A DNA stretch of 64,000 nucleotides from contig OY754466.1 of assembly GCA_963575645.1 (NCBI GenBank), positions 38,162,001 through 38,226,000 on the forward strand. The letters run 5' to 3'. This stretch comes from Xanthostigma xanthostigma. Its lineage: Eukaryota > Arthropoda > Insecta > Raphidioptera > Raphidiidae. Below, piece after piece: positions 22,003-33,815 of this stretch. A model generated the notes under the pieces. That model made no database searches. It was not told the origin of the DNA and saw nothing but the letters and a program-made list of their open reading frames with translations. The translations under genes were made by a program, and so were the position numbers. Each line of letters opens with the position of its first letter. The stretch's first letter is position 1.

Positions 22003-23254
22003 AGGTCCAACTCTGTGGAATATATTATACAACGGTCTTTTAGAAATGGAACTACCTGAAGGAGCAAACATGATAGGGTTTGCAGATGACGTAGCGTTAG
22101 TAGTGACTGCAAAGGAAGAGCAGCTACTAATGACTAGAGCGGATACAGCCCTACTAAGAGTGGTTAACTGGTTGGAAAGGAGGAGGCTACAGTTGGCACC
22201 GGAAAAAACAGAGTTGGTTCTTCTTACCACCAAACAAAAAATAGCACCGATTCACCTCAGTGTTAAAGGCGTGTGCATAAGACCACAGAAGGCCATAAAA
22301 TACTTAGGAGTGTAGATAGACACTAAACTAGTCTTTGCTGAACATACTCTCAAAACTGCTAAGAAAGCAGGTAAGACGGCAGCACTAATGCCTAGACTAA
22401 TGCCCAATACTGGAGGCCCGAGGGCATCAAAAAGAAGAGCGCTGTCGAATGTGATACATGCACAACTGCTATATGCAGCTCCGGCATGGTACCCCGCGAT
22501 CAAAAACAACAAACTAAGGCAGAAGCTTTTGAGTATACAACGGGTGATGTTAATAAGGATCTGCAGCGCCTACAAATCCATTAGCGCAGAGGGAGCCAAT
22601 GTAATTGCGGGAGTCCCTCCGATAGACCTACTCGCCCAGGAGAGAATTGAGAGATACAACGGTGTACAAGCTAAAGTGGCCAGGGAAAACGTCATAAGAC
22701 AGTGGCAGATGAAATGGGATACTGGGACTAAAGGTCGCTGGACACACCAATTAATCCCGAACATTAACAAGTGGATGAACAGGGCCGGCGGAGAGGTGGA
22801 CTATTATATGACACAAGCGCTATCTGGGCATGGATGTTTCAGAAAATATCTCTATGGTAAAAACAGGGCGGAATCAGACAAATGTCCATACTGCGGAGAA
22901 GTTGATGATGTTGAGCACACTTTGTTTATATGTCCCAGATGGGAGAATGCTCGAAACATATACCACCAAGACACGGGGAGAATATTTGACAAAAAAAACC
23001 TAGCAGAAGACATAGTGGGGCATGAGATGAGCTAGAGAGCGGCTTATAATGCTATCAGAACAATAATTGAGAGAAAAGACCACAGATGAATTTAAGACTG
23101 CCTCATGTTGAAGTAATGCGAAAGTGGTTCAGGCATGAAAGGCGTGACGAAAAGGGGGTGAGGTTTTAGCCAGTAGGAGTGTGGCACTACCCATTGGAGG
23201 ACCAATGGGTGTCCATGATGGATTTCCTCACCTCCGCAAAAAAAAAAAAAAAAA
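22003..23254 (+). mobile_element. 5'-truncated R1/Jockey-type LINE with target duplication
   Basis: A 13-bp target duplication, AGCTTACTGATTC, lies at 21990-22002 and 23254-23266 (its first A is shared with the tail). The insert begins inside the reverse transcriptase gene, continues through the C-terminal zinc knuckle and a 3' UTR of about 150 bp, and ends in a poly(A) run of about 17 (23238-23254). Truncation at the 5' end, poly(A) and a 13-bp duplication are what target-primed reverse transcription leaves. No homologous full copy is in the window, but a related C-terminal fragment lies at 63669-63867. Confidence 0.93.
22004..23089 (+). pseudogene. LINE ORF2 fragment: reverse transcriptase thumb/palm part and zinc knuckle
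   Basis: The frame is open from the insertion point. It reads GPTLWN, then the RT catalytic motif FADDVALVV (the DD pair of the active site), KYLGV, and a C-terminal knuckle CPYCGEVDDVEHTLFICPRW (C-x2-C-x7-H-x4-C), characteristic of R1-clade and other Jockey-superfamily LINEs. Two in-frame TAG stops break it, at 22313-22315 and 23033-23035. The frame is otherwise intact to a TGA at 23087-23089. The endonuclease, fingers domain and ORF1 are absent. The near-perfect frame suggests a fairly young insertion. Confidence 0.92.
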
Positions 23255-23266
23255 GCTTACTGATTC

Positions 23267-24095
23267 GCCAACCTTCCTAAAGCTAAAAAACACGAAATTT
23301 ACCATTAGATTATATATTGTGTGTTAAAAATTACAATAAGTAAAAAAATAAAATAAAAATTCTTCACAGAAGTGTCATTATCATCAAAAAAATGTATGGA
23401 ACTTATCGTAAAAAGCATTGAAATTACATCTTAGTATCCTCAGCTATCTAAAAAGGAGTGGAGCAAGGTAGGTACAATAATAGTGGAGTGGATTGGGAAA
23501 AAAGCCTTGAATTCGGTATGGCTCGAATAAAAAACTTTTTCCTATAAAAACTGTAGAGTTGAGTGCCCCCCCCCCAACATTTAGGTGTAGTTTCCCACCG
23601 ATTGTCGGCGAGGAAGGAGGGGGATATGCCGCTTAAAAGTTCCCAAAAAACTATTTATGCCTCATAACACGTCCATTATTATCTGGGGAAGGGGGAAAGT
23701 TCCAATAAAAATTGTATAGAAAAAGAATCCGCGTAAGCTCGTTCCAAACCGGGTCGGTTTGTATCCCGAGTCTGACTAGAACAGGAAAATGCAGCCTGTC
23801 TCCTTTTATTGCACGGCAATTTTTCTGGCCTGTTGAACGCTTAGTTCTGTACATCAGCGACTGTAAGATGATATTTTCTAATGGGCTACTCGGTGACATT
23901 ATAAGAACGAGGAGTATTCATTTACAGTCTTGATCTTTCCTGCATAATATAAATAGATGCACAACTTGCGCATATTTCACTATTTCCACTATATTTAAGC
24001 AAATTAAACGTAGTAACACAAGACAGATAAAAACTTTCACATTAATAACCTTGAACTTTCGTATTTACATTCGCAAATCTCGATGAGTGTTTTTT
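23267..24095. other. Unassigned sequence
   Basis: AT-rich with a C-run near 23568. Two overlapping opposite frames near 23651-23933 have no domain I recognise. No repeat boundary found. Confidence 0.45.
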
Positions 24096-24099
24096 TCCA

Positions 24100-24545
24100 T
24101 ATCCTTTTATTCTATAAGTACTGAGCATTGGAATAAAATCGCAATCGAACTATTAGGGTGCAAACATATACTTCTGTCTTTTTTACGCCGTAAGCTCTGG
24201 CGTATCCGGAGACCCGGCTTAAGAAATTTCTAATTTGCCCCCTCCTGGGCCAAAAGCTGGGTACGCCCATGTTAACGTCATAGAAAAAGACAAAGTTTTT
24301 GAAACAGAGATACTTTAAATCTTTGATTAACGTCTGATTGGTTGATAATTTTATTTATTGACAGAGATACTTTATTCAGATTGAATGCAAGTACATCAAC
24401 CAATCCTATCATCAGAGAAATCAGGGAATTACATCGAAGAAAGAGACGCAGATATATTTTCGATACGCATTGTTGCGTTCTCTCACCGCACAGTGAGTAG
24501 ATAGGTAATGATTCATATAGTTAATTAATAGATATATAGTTTTTT
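24100..24545 (+). repeat. Family F dispersed repeat, copy 1, with an insertion
   Basis: Co-linear with 57780-58165: CTGAGCATWGGAATAAAAT, TTTACGCCGTAAGCTCTGG, GGGTACGCCCATGTTA, GGGAATTACATCGAAGAAAG, ACGCAGATATATTTTCGATA. The only large difference is a 57-bp gain at 24304-24373 explained by the family M insertion. No coding. Confidence 0.7.
24317..24360 (-). mobile_element. 44-bp insertion of family M
   Basis: Flanked by the 13-bp direct repeat ACAGAGATACTTT (24304-24316 and 24361-24373). The minus strand reads from CAATAAATAAAATTATCAAC to GACGTTAATCAAAGATTT. The paralogous family F copy at 57984-58004 has a single uninterrupted GCAAAGATACTTTATTCAG, an empty site. Confidence 0.85.
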
Positions 24546-24828
24546 CATATTCCAAGGAGAACTGTACTTGCCTTAGCAAAGAAAACATGAATGTGTAGCT
24601 GCATCTATAAGATACTTTGCTTTGTCCAGAAAAAAATGTGAAATTAGGTATCAAAAATAGGCAGAATACACTAGAAATCCCTCTTAAGCTATTAAGCTAT
24701 TCAATATGCACATGAAATGGTGTAATAAAGCGTCCCTGTATAGCAGATCCTACAGTCTTAACTTTTGGAATACATTAATATCTTCATTACGTGTACTATC
24801 GTCTCGGTCAGTTTAATTTATTCAAGAC

Positions 24829-25203
24829 TAGTGGTCCCGCCCGGTTTCACCCGGGTGCAAAAGAACGAACGGGGGGAGGGACATGAGTACGCACGTTCAT
24901 CTTTGTGTACCCGCGAGATGACTGTTGTGTCCAAATTTCATGATGATCGGAATTACCGTTCAAAAGTTTTTGTCGGATGGACAAATTTTGAGTTATATTT
25001 TTCAACATTTTTCATTGATGCTCCGCTCCTATTGGTCGTATCGTGATATTATATAGCCTATAGCCTTCCTCGATAAATGGGCTATCCAACAAAAGAATTT
25101 TTTTCAACTCGAACCAATAGTTCCTGACATTAGCGCGTTCAACTAAACAAATAAACAAACAACCAAACAAACTCTTCAGCTTTATACCTATATTAGTATA
25201 GAT
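24829..25203 (+). mobile_element. Family A element, short form without SINE
   Basis: Starts ACTAGTGGTCCCGCCCGG and ends with a CAAACAAACAAAC-type run, CTCTTCAGCTTTATA and TATTAGTATAGAT. About 375 bp. Compared with 31432-32045 and 38065-38652 it lacks the AT-rich block with the tRNA-Lys-like sequence between TTTTTGTCGRT and the CATTTTTCAACATTTTTCAT block. Recognisable as a common lepidopteran-type dispersed repeat. Superfamily not determined. Confidence 0.65.
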
Positions 25204-25294
25204 TTGCCAGAGAACTTTCTATTGAAAGTTGCAATTAGTCCTCGAAGTTTAGATAATATAAGTTACATATGTACTTCACATATATTTTTGTCCA

Positions 25295-25955
25295 CTGGCG
25301 GTTCCTTTATGAGCGCTGCAGAGCTGCCAGAACAACCAAAATCTTAGGTACTTCGTAATTTTAGAATAAATTATATTTTTCATATTTAACCAATATTCAA
25401 TCTTAATAATTGTGTAATAGTTACACAATCAACGCTAAAGTTTAACAGCCACTGGCGGACCACAAAACTCGTATGTGTTCCGTGTGGCAGACTTTCTTGC
25501 AATCAGGCGCTATTCTACACTCCGAAGCATCATCATTTACCCCCCGGTATACACACAGTGTACGGCCCACAAATTATAGCGTGTTATTTAGAGCGACTTT
25601 GAGCTGCATTTACCGTCAGCACATTAGTACAAATAGCCATCTATGACTGTCATGTTATGCTAGAAGTGTTCACTAAATCTATCTCATTCACCTTTGATGG
25701 CTTTGACTCGGCAGTATGTAATATGTATATCGCACATGCACATACATGATACACGGCTTATGGCAGTAGTGACTAGTGTTACAACGTATAATGTAGTTTG
25801 TTGTCAACAGTGTTTGAAAAAAGTTAATACATAATCATAAACATGGATGTGATTCATAATTTCCTAGGCTGCTGCTGTGTTAGGAGGTACTTTTGGTTAT
25901 GACTCTGCAGAACATCCATTTAAAATGTTCACGCATTGCTACTGGTTTTGTCCTT
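25295..25955 (+). repeat. Family B dispersed repeat, copy 3
   Basis: Same order of blocks as 18088-18750, from GGCGGTTCCTTTATGAGCGC to GCAGAACATCCATTTAAAAT, with small gaps. Confidence 0.65.
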
Positions 25956-27180
25956 TACTTGTTTACTAATGAAATAAAATATGTTGTTATAATTTATTAA
26001 TATATGTGATTATAAACAAACTATAAATCCAAATTCTCACCACTTCAAGCGTTTATTACTATTTGCACGTATTCGAAAGAATAATTTATAACGCAAAAAT
26101 CTTATTTTCAACTTGGCTCAGATAAATAATATTGGATTGATAGTCGGAAACATTTTTCCGTGCTGTATAACTTTAAAATTCGAACAGAAATCTCGCCCGA
26201 ACGCTCCCCGGACGACCTTAAAAAGAGGACGATTTTGGGGGAAATCCGGACGGATGGCAACCTATATAATAATAAACTAAATCAACAAGCACACGAGGGC
26301 AATATTATCCTTGTAAAAGTTTCTGCAGCCTTGGCCTTTGGTGAGCATTAGCGGATGCATAATATGTTTGTGTGTGTTTGTCTGCTCCCTCCTTGTTTAA
26401 CAATCGCCTTGGCCGTCAACGAATGGAATCTTTGTTTACCAACACATAGTCCTAGAGCTCGTGGTCAAAAACTGCAACATTTTTGCGAAGGCTAATATAG
26501 ACAGTCGATGTTGTTCCAAGTCTTCTTGGTTTCCGGGTTTGTAGACCGTGGCCCATTGGTTTTTCTACCTGTCGTTTCGTCTACAACTGCTATACTGCCC
26601 TAAAAAGGCAAAGCGCACTAAGTGACATTTGTTGAAAAATGAGTTCATACTGAAGCCAACGACAGCAGTAAGTGCTGCAGCAATAATTTTATTGTCTTTA
26701 AAAAATGTTTCCCCCATGTTTTGGTTTCCATAATCTAAAATTCTGGACGGTCAAGACATTTTTAGTAAATCTTAATTTACTCAAATTCATAAGTTGGTCA
26801 CTTACTGCCTTTTACCTTTTCACGGCAGTATATGTGGCAGCGAACTAAGTGCTCTTCTAGATGGCTCACAGGTAAGTGTCTCGTAGAGTTGAGGAATAAA
26901 TAACTTCACGATGAAAAAATCACTGTGCCAGAAGTCCAAAATGATTTCTGTGATCTGACAAGAGGTAACTGCGTTCCAAAGTAACGTATGTTGTTCCATG
27001 TCACCGCTATCACGACGGTCGCTCCAACCGAGTAGCCGACGTAACGTCCGACCGAGTGCATTGCTCGGTCGGGTTAGACTTGATAAAGTCACGATGATTT
27101 TTCACTGTGATTTTTGTGTAACTGGAATAACAGTCACTGTGATCCCTTGTCTAGTGTGTCTACGACTGCTGTACTTTTAT
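25956..27180. other. Unassigned, containing a fragment of the 49863-type insert
   Basis: 26525-26562 matches one arm of the small insertion at 49863-49993 (TTCTTGGTTTCCGGGTTTGT, CGTGGYCCATTGG). The 90-codon minus frame at 26820-27092 has no recognisable domain. The rest shows no bounded feature. Confidence 0.45.
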
Positions 27181-27181
27181 G

Positions 27182-27262
27182 CTTAGCGTGTGAGTGTTCT
27201 CTGCTCGGTCGTAGTTTGCTCTTCTGTAACTGAGCAGAGAACACTAGCACACTGAGCTTAAA
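27182..27262. repeat. Inverted repeat around GTGTTCTCTGCTC
   Basis: GCGTGTGAGTGTTCTCTGCTCGG pairs with the later CTGAGCAGAGAACACTAGCA around a short loop. Arms about 24 bp. Possible mini-MITE. Confidence 0.5.
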
Positions 27263-27432
27263 AGAAGGGCGAGCAGAGCTCGTTGACAAATGACAGACTT
27301 ACCTGTAAACCGTCTAGAAAGACACTTCTCCCGCTGCAACATTGCCCTTGATAACGTCTACCGAAGTTGTAGATGCTCATTTGTACTAATGTGCTGACGA
27401 TAACTGCAGCTCAAAGCCGCTGTAACTTGAGG

Positions 27433-27720
27433 ATCAAAAGTTGCACGCTGTATACCGGGAGTTTTCTGATGATGACGTTTTATGTGCTGCTTCGGAGCGC
27501 AGAAGAGCGCCTGTATGCAAGAAAGTTTGCCGCGCAAAACACACGAGTTTTGTGTTCCGCCAGTGGCTGTTAAACTTACGCATTGATTGTGTAACTATTA
27601 AATTATTTCTTATCATTAAATGTGAAAAATAGAATTATATCTAAAAGTATGAAATACTAAGATTTTGGTGGTTCTGCATCTCTGCAGCGCTTATTGGGGA
27701 TCAGCCACTGCAGAAACCTT
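27433..27720 (-). repeat. Family B fragment, reverse orientation
   Basis: On the minus strand it reads GAGATGCAGAACCACCAAAATC and later GGCAAACTTTCTTGCATACAGGCGC, matching the 5' part of family B. The left part carries unrelated sequence. Confidence 0.5.
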
Positions 27721-29220
27721 GCAGTATTTGATCACGCGAGCTCTTGGACTAAACTGAATACTGACTTCACGAAATACTCACACATATTTACAGATGTGCA
27801 CAAATCTATACGCTCACTGAATGCTAAACAGTGTTTATGTGTATCTTAATATACGAAGGTATAATGTATATAAAAAGAGAGCATTGAGAATTACATACTG
27901 AAATGACATAATAATATGCTGGCTTTGTTTTTTTCGTGTTGTAATGTGAGATTTTATATTTATTGCTCCTTAGTAGAATGCAGTTCCGGCACCGAACAAA
28001 ATTTATTTATAAAATATCTAGTATATTTCGCGACATCTCGATCGTCACACCTAAATGCTATTTTTAACTACGTTTTGCAAATGTTTTTATTCTTGTATAA
28101 GCTTATTATAATATACGTAAATTTTATGCTAGTTTCAAAGTCACATTTCATTACAAGTTTGCTGACAAGACCAGCTATACATGTAATTTTTGAACGTATA
28201 ATTAATACATTATTTTGAAAAATTTATGTTTAAAGAATGTGGAAAAATATTATTATATTATTAGGTACATAATGTTACACATTTCCCCCCCAGATGATGC
28301 ACCAATGCTTTCTGTAGAATGTTCTCGACGACAACAACAATGCCTGCAGGTAGCATGTTTTTGTAAAGCAGGGAGAAAATTGCCTGAAGAAGGCAATGCA
28401 GGTATAGAAAGAACCAGAACATTCTGGAAAGCGTACCCAGCGGATATAAATACGATCAAGTGAGCTCGGTGAGTGAGTCAGAGTTCGTGTGTGAGTGAGT
28501 TCGTGCAAACGTACAGTGGGTTACAAATAGCTGCGACATACATTGTTCAGTCGGTGCAGTAATACCGAGGTAACTGTAGAGATAGAAGATACATGAACTG
28601 TGCGGAGTGCGGTTTAATAGACCATTGATTTCGATTATATAAAATCTAGTTTAACATAAATAACCTCTTGCATATAGTTAATAGTTAAGTGTGCTGAATA
28701 AACTTTGGCGTGTTTATGTGTTGTAAATATTTCGTGTACATAATTAGTGACTTTATAATCTTCATTACTTGTCCTCTTATTTTATTAGTTAGAATTTGTT
28801 GTTTTGTTTCTGTTACGTTAAAGAAGTAATTTCGTTTGTGTGTTTAACTGTTTTGTTAACGTTTCACTCTTGTAAATAAATATTTTCCACCACGAATTAG
28901 GACAGTTTTGTTACAATATTGCAGGTCCGAATTGTTTGAAATACGAGACTTTTTTCACTCTTATGGTCGATCAAAAGTGAAAGAAAGACAGTTTAGATTA
29001 TAGACGCTCGAAAACTGTGGTAATTAACGTCAGTGAAAGTAACAATTATCCCGCGATCCTCCTAGCTGACATCATTGTAGTAGCTGTGCCAAGTTCGCAG
29101 TGTCAATGACAAATGACGTGACTGTCCATATCTCATTCGCAAAATGCACTTTTTGCACAATAAATTTGTGATTAATGACAATGGAAGTGACTAGGGCAGT
29201 CAGCAATAATTTAAAAACAG
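27721..29220. other. Unassigned, possible LTR-like stretch at about 28300-28930
   Basis: The stretch has a TATATAAAA box near 28636, AATAAA signals at about 28698 and 28876, and GT-rich sequence, as in some LTRs. I could not find paired TG...CA ends, a target duplication or a primer-binding site, so no element is called. Overlapping frames at 28215-28508 show no known domain. Confidence 0.3.
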
Positions 29221-29225
29221 GTTTT

Positions 29226-29830
29226 TTTAGTGTATTTGCCATAAGGCACTTACACTATTGGCGTCGGTCGGATGGCGGGACCTAGGGGTCGGACCAAAAT
29301 TTCTCGACGTTTCATAACTTCCTAAGAAGTTTGGCACCATTTTTGGAAATGTTTAGGTATATATACGTGTGTGTGTGTGTGACCACGATAACTCTCGACA
29401 GACTTAATCGATTTAAACGAAATTTAGTCCAAATGTTGGAATCCATCATCGCAAGAAGCCATCGGGCCATTTAAAGGGGGGTATTTAGGGGTTGAAAAAT
29501 GGTTTTGGGCCCAAAAATACGGAAAAAATTCTCAGAATCGTTTCAAATTTGAAATTTAACCCTTTAGTTATTATTGAAATGTGCTGCTAAAATTTTAATA
29601 AAATCGGCCGGCAGGACCGAACTTACAAATTTTATGAAAACGCAAGTTTACTGATATGGATTTATATACTGAAGGGTATAATTTGGTACAGATGTTGAAT
29701 TGATATGTAGTATTGAAATTAAGTTAAAAAATGTTGTTCTAAGGGGTGTATTAAGGGGTAATTTTTTTTTGGTCCAAAAACAAAGTTAAGTTCATACAAT
29801 AGAGCCACACTGCGTATAAAAGCAAACTAG
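29226..29830 (-). mobile_element. Family C element, copy 3 (reverse)
   Basis: Starts (plus strand) TAGTGTATTTGCCATAAGGC and runs as the reverse complement of 4687-5370, ending near GTATAAAAGCAAACTA where it abuts family G. The TIR-like ends read GTGTATTTGC on each side. A mixed TA/GT tract near 29360 occupies the place of the (TA)n at 5168. A small separate end fragment lies at 30433-30478. Confidence 0.65.
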
Positions 29831-29831
29831 A

Positions 29832-30430
29832 GTGACCTGTGCGAATTATTCGCACTAAATAAGTATAATAATTCTCACTTTACAAAATTATTTTTTAAAT
29901 ATGATTGCAGGTATTCAATTCGTTTCTAATTTTGCACACTGCTTATAACGTTCTTCTTTTTGTTGTATTACAATATATGAAGCTCAGATGACAGATCGAA
30001 GAAATATTTTACTAAAATTGTTATATAGAGGCGCAAGTAGCAAAAGCGTTGAGCTAAGCCGTCAGATGGCATCATGAAGCATTGCTGTGACGTTGTTCAG
30101 CGTTGCTGCTGTTTCAAAATTAAAGCCGTCAGGTGGCAGTATGCAGTATTGTGTCTGTTGTATTACAATATGAAGGTCAGATGACAGATCGAAGTGTTGA
30201 CGTTGTTTCAAAATTAAAGCCGTCAGATGGCAGACGTTGTTCAGCGTTGCTGTATTTTAATTAATTTACAAAAACAAAAGCAATAATAAATTTTTTAGTT
30301 GTCGATGTCAATAGAGCAAGCAATTATCTGTAAAATGATATATTATTTATGTGAAGAAATTGTGAGGTTTTCTCTAAAAAGGGAGGCAAACATCTTTAAC
30401 CTTAGCGTATTAATATATTATATGATACTT
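29832..30430 (+). repeat. Family G dispersed repeat, copy 1
   Basis: Co-linear with 59777-60260: GTGACCTGTGCGAATTATTC, AAATATGATTGCAGGTATTC, TATAGAGGCGCAAGTAGC. Several degenerate GCCGTCAGATGGCAG units alternate with CAGATGACAGATCGAAG here. This copy has more of those internal units than the other, a local expansion. No coding. Confidence 0.6.
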
Positions 30431-30485
30431 ACACTATATTGTCGGCAGGGGTTCGCACTGCGACCCGAGTTTTTTATTTTCAATT

Positions 30486-30779
30486 AATAGGTGTTTACAG
30501 CATCGATGCGAAAGAACAGACTAACAAGAGAGAGAAAAGATACAAATTAAGACATGTTTATGATCTAATATTAAACTGTCTCTAAATAAATTAATATATT
30601 ATCTTATTATTGGAACTAATTAGTTAGATTGTCGACCAAATAATTATAGAAGCGGCGTATGTGATGTACTGAGCCGCGGGAAATAATATTATTGGTAATG
30701 AAATTGAAGAAAAAAACGTGAGATTCTCACCTCTTAAGAAAGGTATTTTTTATCAAATACGCATCCTGCACCGTTTCTC
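30486..30779. other. Unassigned AT-rich sequence
   Basis: No supported feature. Confidence 0.5.
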
Positions 30780-31235
30780 AGCTCTTGTCACTGCACAAGC
30801 GGCTGGTTTTGCCCTTGGATGTGCCCAAGTGTGCTGTTGGGCTGGGTTTCGTTTTACGATGCGTGTATTGAAAGTAGATTTGGTGCGCGTGAAGTGACAG
30901 TTCGAATATTGACAAAAGTAGACATTCATTGTCTCTGAACAGAACACACGCTATATGACGCCATGTTTGTTTGTGGACGTTTGCCCATGTCGTGACAAGA
31001 TACTGTTTTCTGATCGATTCTTGCTCAAAACGAGCAGAGAAACAGGCACGAAAGATAGTCCCGGTTCTAATTTTGAAGTCCATCTTGCGACGGCATTTCC
31101 ATCTTCGCAGCCAGCGCGCGAGACATCACAAGTTCCAACAGTGATTCCAGCGAAAAAACCAGCATCGTATTCGTGTGCAGCGGCCTTTATTAGACCCCTA
31201 GCTGTCTACTAAAGGTCGCTGCACACGATGCTGGT
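30780..31235 (+). mobile_element. Family E (Harbinger-like) element, diverged copy
   Basis: Shares with 39908-40493 the blocks GTGACAGTTCGAATAT, GACGCCATGTTTGTTTGTGG, GTGACAAGATACTGTTTTCT and the right end AACCAGCATCGTATTCGTGT then GTGCAGCGGCC. A second family E end in the opposite sense follows immediately (GGTCGCTGCACACGATGCTG, about 31213-31232). Confidence 0.55.
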
Positions 31236-31431
31236 TTTGTCTTTTCGTATGAAACTGCAGTCAGGGCCGTCTTTAATCTATTGGAGGCCCTGGGCACATT
31301 AGGATAATGGGGCCCCTATGACCTTGACAGAGGATTATTTTGTTAGAATAGACAAAGGAAGTAGACAAGCAGCGTTCTAGATTTATTTTTATTTCTTTAC
31401 AGTCACAATGAATAGATAATATAATATAACT

Positions 31432-32045
31432 AGCGGTCTCGTCCGGTTTCGAACGGGTGTAAAAGAATGAATGGGGAAGGGAGGAACATGAGTACACACA
31501 TTCATCTTAGTTTACCGAGATGAATGTTGTGTCCAAATTTCATGATGATCGAAGTAACCGTTCAAAAGTTTTTGTCGATAAAAAGCAGTATTTAAACTGT
31601 TCTTAACTAATAATTTTTTTTAAATTAGTTAAATAAAATTAAAATTTTAAATGTAAGCCTTAAAAGAAAGCAATGTAGAAAATAAAAAAAAAATAAAAAT
31701 ATATTGGCCCAACGTGGGGCTCGAACCCACGACCCTGATATTGACAGTCGTATGCTCTACCGATTGAGTTAGCCGACGTTGTATTCTGACAACGCTAATA
31801 TGAGTATATTTAGTTAGTGCATTTCACCTGAATAGAAGCTTATTTTTGAGATACATTTTTCAACATTTTTCATTAATGCTCCGCTCCTAATAGTCGTAGC
31901 CTGATTTTATATAACCTATAGCCTTCCTCGATAAATGAGCTATCCAACAAAAAATGTTTTTTTCAATTTGAACCAGTAGTTCCTGAGATTAGCGCGTTCA
32001 AACAAACAAACAAACAAACTCTTCAGGTTTATATATTAGTATAGA
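31432..32045 (+). mobile_element. Family A element, long form containing a tRNA-Lys-derived SINE
   Basis: Starts ACTAGCGGTCTCGTCCGG and ends TATTAGTATAGATT. The middle (about 31580-31835) holds AT-rich sequence plus a reverse-oriented tRNA-Lys-like region that the short form at 24829-25203 lacks. The same arrangement, whole and inverted, is at 38065-38652, so the SINE-bearing form was itself copied. Confidence 0.65.
31706..31781 (-). other. tRNA-Lys-derived sequence (SINE head)
   Basis: The minus strand contains CGGCTAACTCAATCGGTAGA and GGGTCGTGGGTTCGAGCCCC then CACGTTGGGCC, very close to the D-arm, T-arm and 3' end of animal tRNA-Lys. The anticodon loop reads CTGTCAA instead of CTCTTAA or CTTTTAA, and the 5' acceptor side (ACGTCGG) no longer pairs with CGTTGGGC. 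It is therefore a tRNA-derived repeat and not a working tRNA-Lys gene. Confidence 0.75.
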
Positions 32046-33090
32046 TTCACAAAAGTAACTCTTAGATCTATGTTGATTGAAGAGGTACCTACGCTTCTAG
32101 ATTTGAGATGGAAAAAACCGTTAATCACTTCTTCAAAATCAATTTTTTTAGCATATCACATTCTATGGACGTCAGCCACCAACTAGTTAAATTGAATTTT
32201 TATATATTTAAATTTACCTAACATGCTGAAATCGGAAAGCCTGATTTTCGGGCGAAAGTAGAGTAGCTTAATTGCGCATGCAAAAGCTAATCAGCAAATT
32301 GGTATTGTAATCAGTCATTACCGTTTGATTTTTTCGAAATAAATATATTTTTCGGTAATAAATATCAGTTATCTGACAGGAAATAGGGGGTCCTTATTGA
32401 TCGCGGGGCTTGACTGCAGTATCGAAAGACGTGCGCTTCAAAATTCGCGCGTTCACCCTTCCACTGCGAGAAAAGTCTAATATGACAGAAAATAAAAATG
32501 CAAATAAAGCTCTAAACATAAATAGTAAAAGAGTGCTGACACTCGGTAAGTACCACTTGAAAGCACACGCATAAAGTGCAACGCATGACAGCTATATTGC
32601 ATGTGTGTATGTATATTGTATACATTGTGGATGACTGTGGATTGTGGAAGTACAATGGAAGCTGGAGAAATGGCATACCGTGTAGGCGCGTGATTCACGC
32701 TTCACTGTTTACACACTGAAACCTACATCGTTCATTTTGTTTTACATTATATTAAAATGCAGCGTTTTTGCATTCAGGTCACCGGTCGAATATAATTAAA
32801 CATATCATCGCTTTTTTTTAGTGTGAGGAAGCAGATTTGGCCACTTTGGTTATTGTTTTATTGTAATTGAGGATATGTTGAAAAACAGCTTTACCTACTT
32901 TGAAATTTATGTGCATTATATAATAATAGAAAGGGGCATACCTTCGCTCACATTTTTTGCTACCCGCAACTAAACACATTCTAAACGAACTAGGTGAAAA
33001 CAAATCTATATCAATGTTGCCAAACTGCAACTGATCATTGAATGATGTAATTGATTAATTAAAACAGTTAATCAGTTGTAATTGAAGTTA
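32046..33090. other. Unassigned sequence
   Basis: No gene or bounded repeat. The 73-codon minus frame at 32477-32698 has no recognisable domain. Confidence 0.5.
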
Positions 33091-33094
33091 TCAA

Positions 33095-33195
33095 TGATAA
33101 TAATAATAATATATTTATTTCTTAAAAACTGCTCCCAAGAATGGGAAAAGGACAATACAAGTCAATACAATACAAATAAAATACAATACTAAAAA
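33095..33195 (-). repeat. Likely LINE 3' tail in reverse: (ATT)n and following sequence
   Basis: The minus strand shows TTGTATTG repeats, CCTTTTCCCATTCTTGGGAG, then AAATAAATATATTATTATTATTATC. A short 3' UTR ending in an (ATT)n microsatellite is typical of some insect LINE 3' ends. No coding part attached. Weak call. Confidence 0.35.
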
Positions 33196-33815
33196 AAATT
33201 CATTAATTGAATAAAAAGTTTTCTCCAATAAAAATAATTTAAGTTATAAGAGATATAAGTAGATAAAATAAAATAAAATTTGAAATGAACAGAGACAGTT
33301 GCACCCGACACTATTACTTTCCTTTTTCTCTGAAGCAACATTTGTTAACGGTGTGATCTATCAAATTACCATGTTACTATTTTTATTTAATATTTTTTCT
33401 AAAGTGAATAAATAATTTTTGCCAAAGTTTTTATGAGTTAAATTTGATTCAACAAATCTAAAATATATTTTTATCAACAAATAAAATTTATAAATCCTAC
33501 TAATTATCGTTTTTATATCCTTCAAAACTGCACACCTATATATGGTTTCGGTATTTAGAAAAAGATGCGAACTTCTCTCTTATAGGTACTCATATTGCAT
33601 GTTGTCATTACTATATATTAACTATTATAGGAAAAATAAATATAAAATAAATAATAAAACACTTGAAAATTTATATTAATCATGTTCTACCAAGTGCCGA
33701 GTGAAAAATCAGTGCAAATTATATTATAGGAAATGCTAGGTCAATTTATATATTTTAAAGCCTTTGGTTAGACTTAAGTGATTTTAAAAATTGCGTCTGT
33801 CAAAAATTACACAAT
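33196..33815. other. Unassigned AT-rich sequence
   Basis: No supported feature. Confidence 0.5.

Noticed and set aside
22252..22770. Minus-strand frames of 86 and 66 codons within the LINE
   Set aside because: Shadows of the plus-strand reverse transcriptase frame.
28215..28508. Possible exon with an acceptor-like TTTCCCCCCCAG (28275-28286) and donor-like CAGGTAGC
   Set aside because: Three overlapping frames are open on both strands, no domain is recognisable and no partner exon was seen.
28300..28930. Solo LTR
   Set aside because: TATA and polyadenylation signals are present, but no TG/CA ends or duplication could be fixed. Left as unassigned.
30778..31212. Overlapping 101- and 85-codon frames
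   Set aside because: They lie within a family E MITE copy, whose other copies do not keep these frames.
31706..31781. Functional tRNA-Lys gene on the minus strand
   Set aside because: T-arm and D-arm are excellent, but the anticodon loop is altered, the acceptor stem does not pair, and a second decayed copy (38308) sits in the same repeat.
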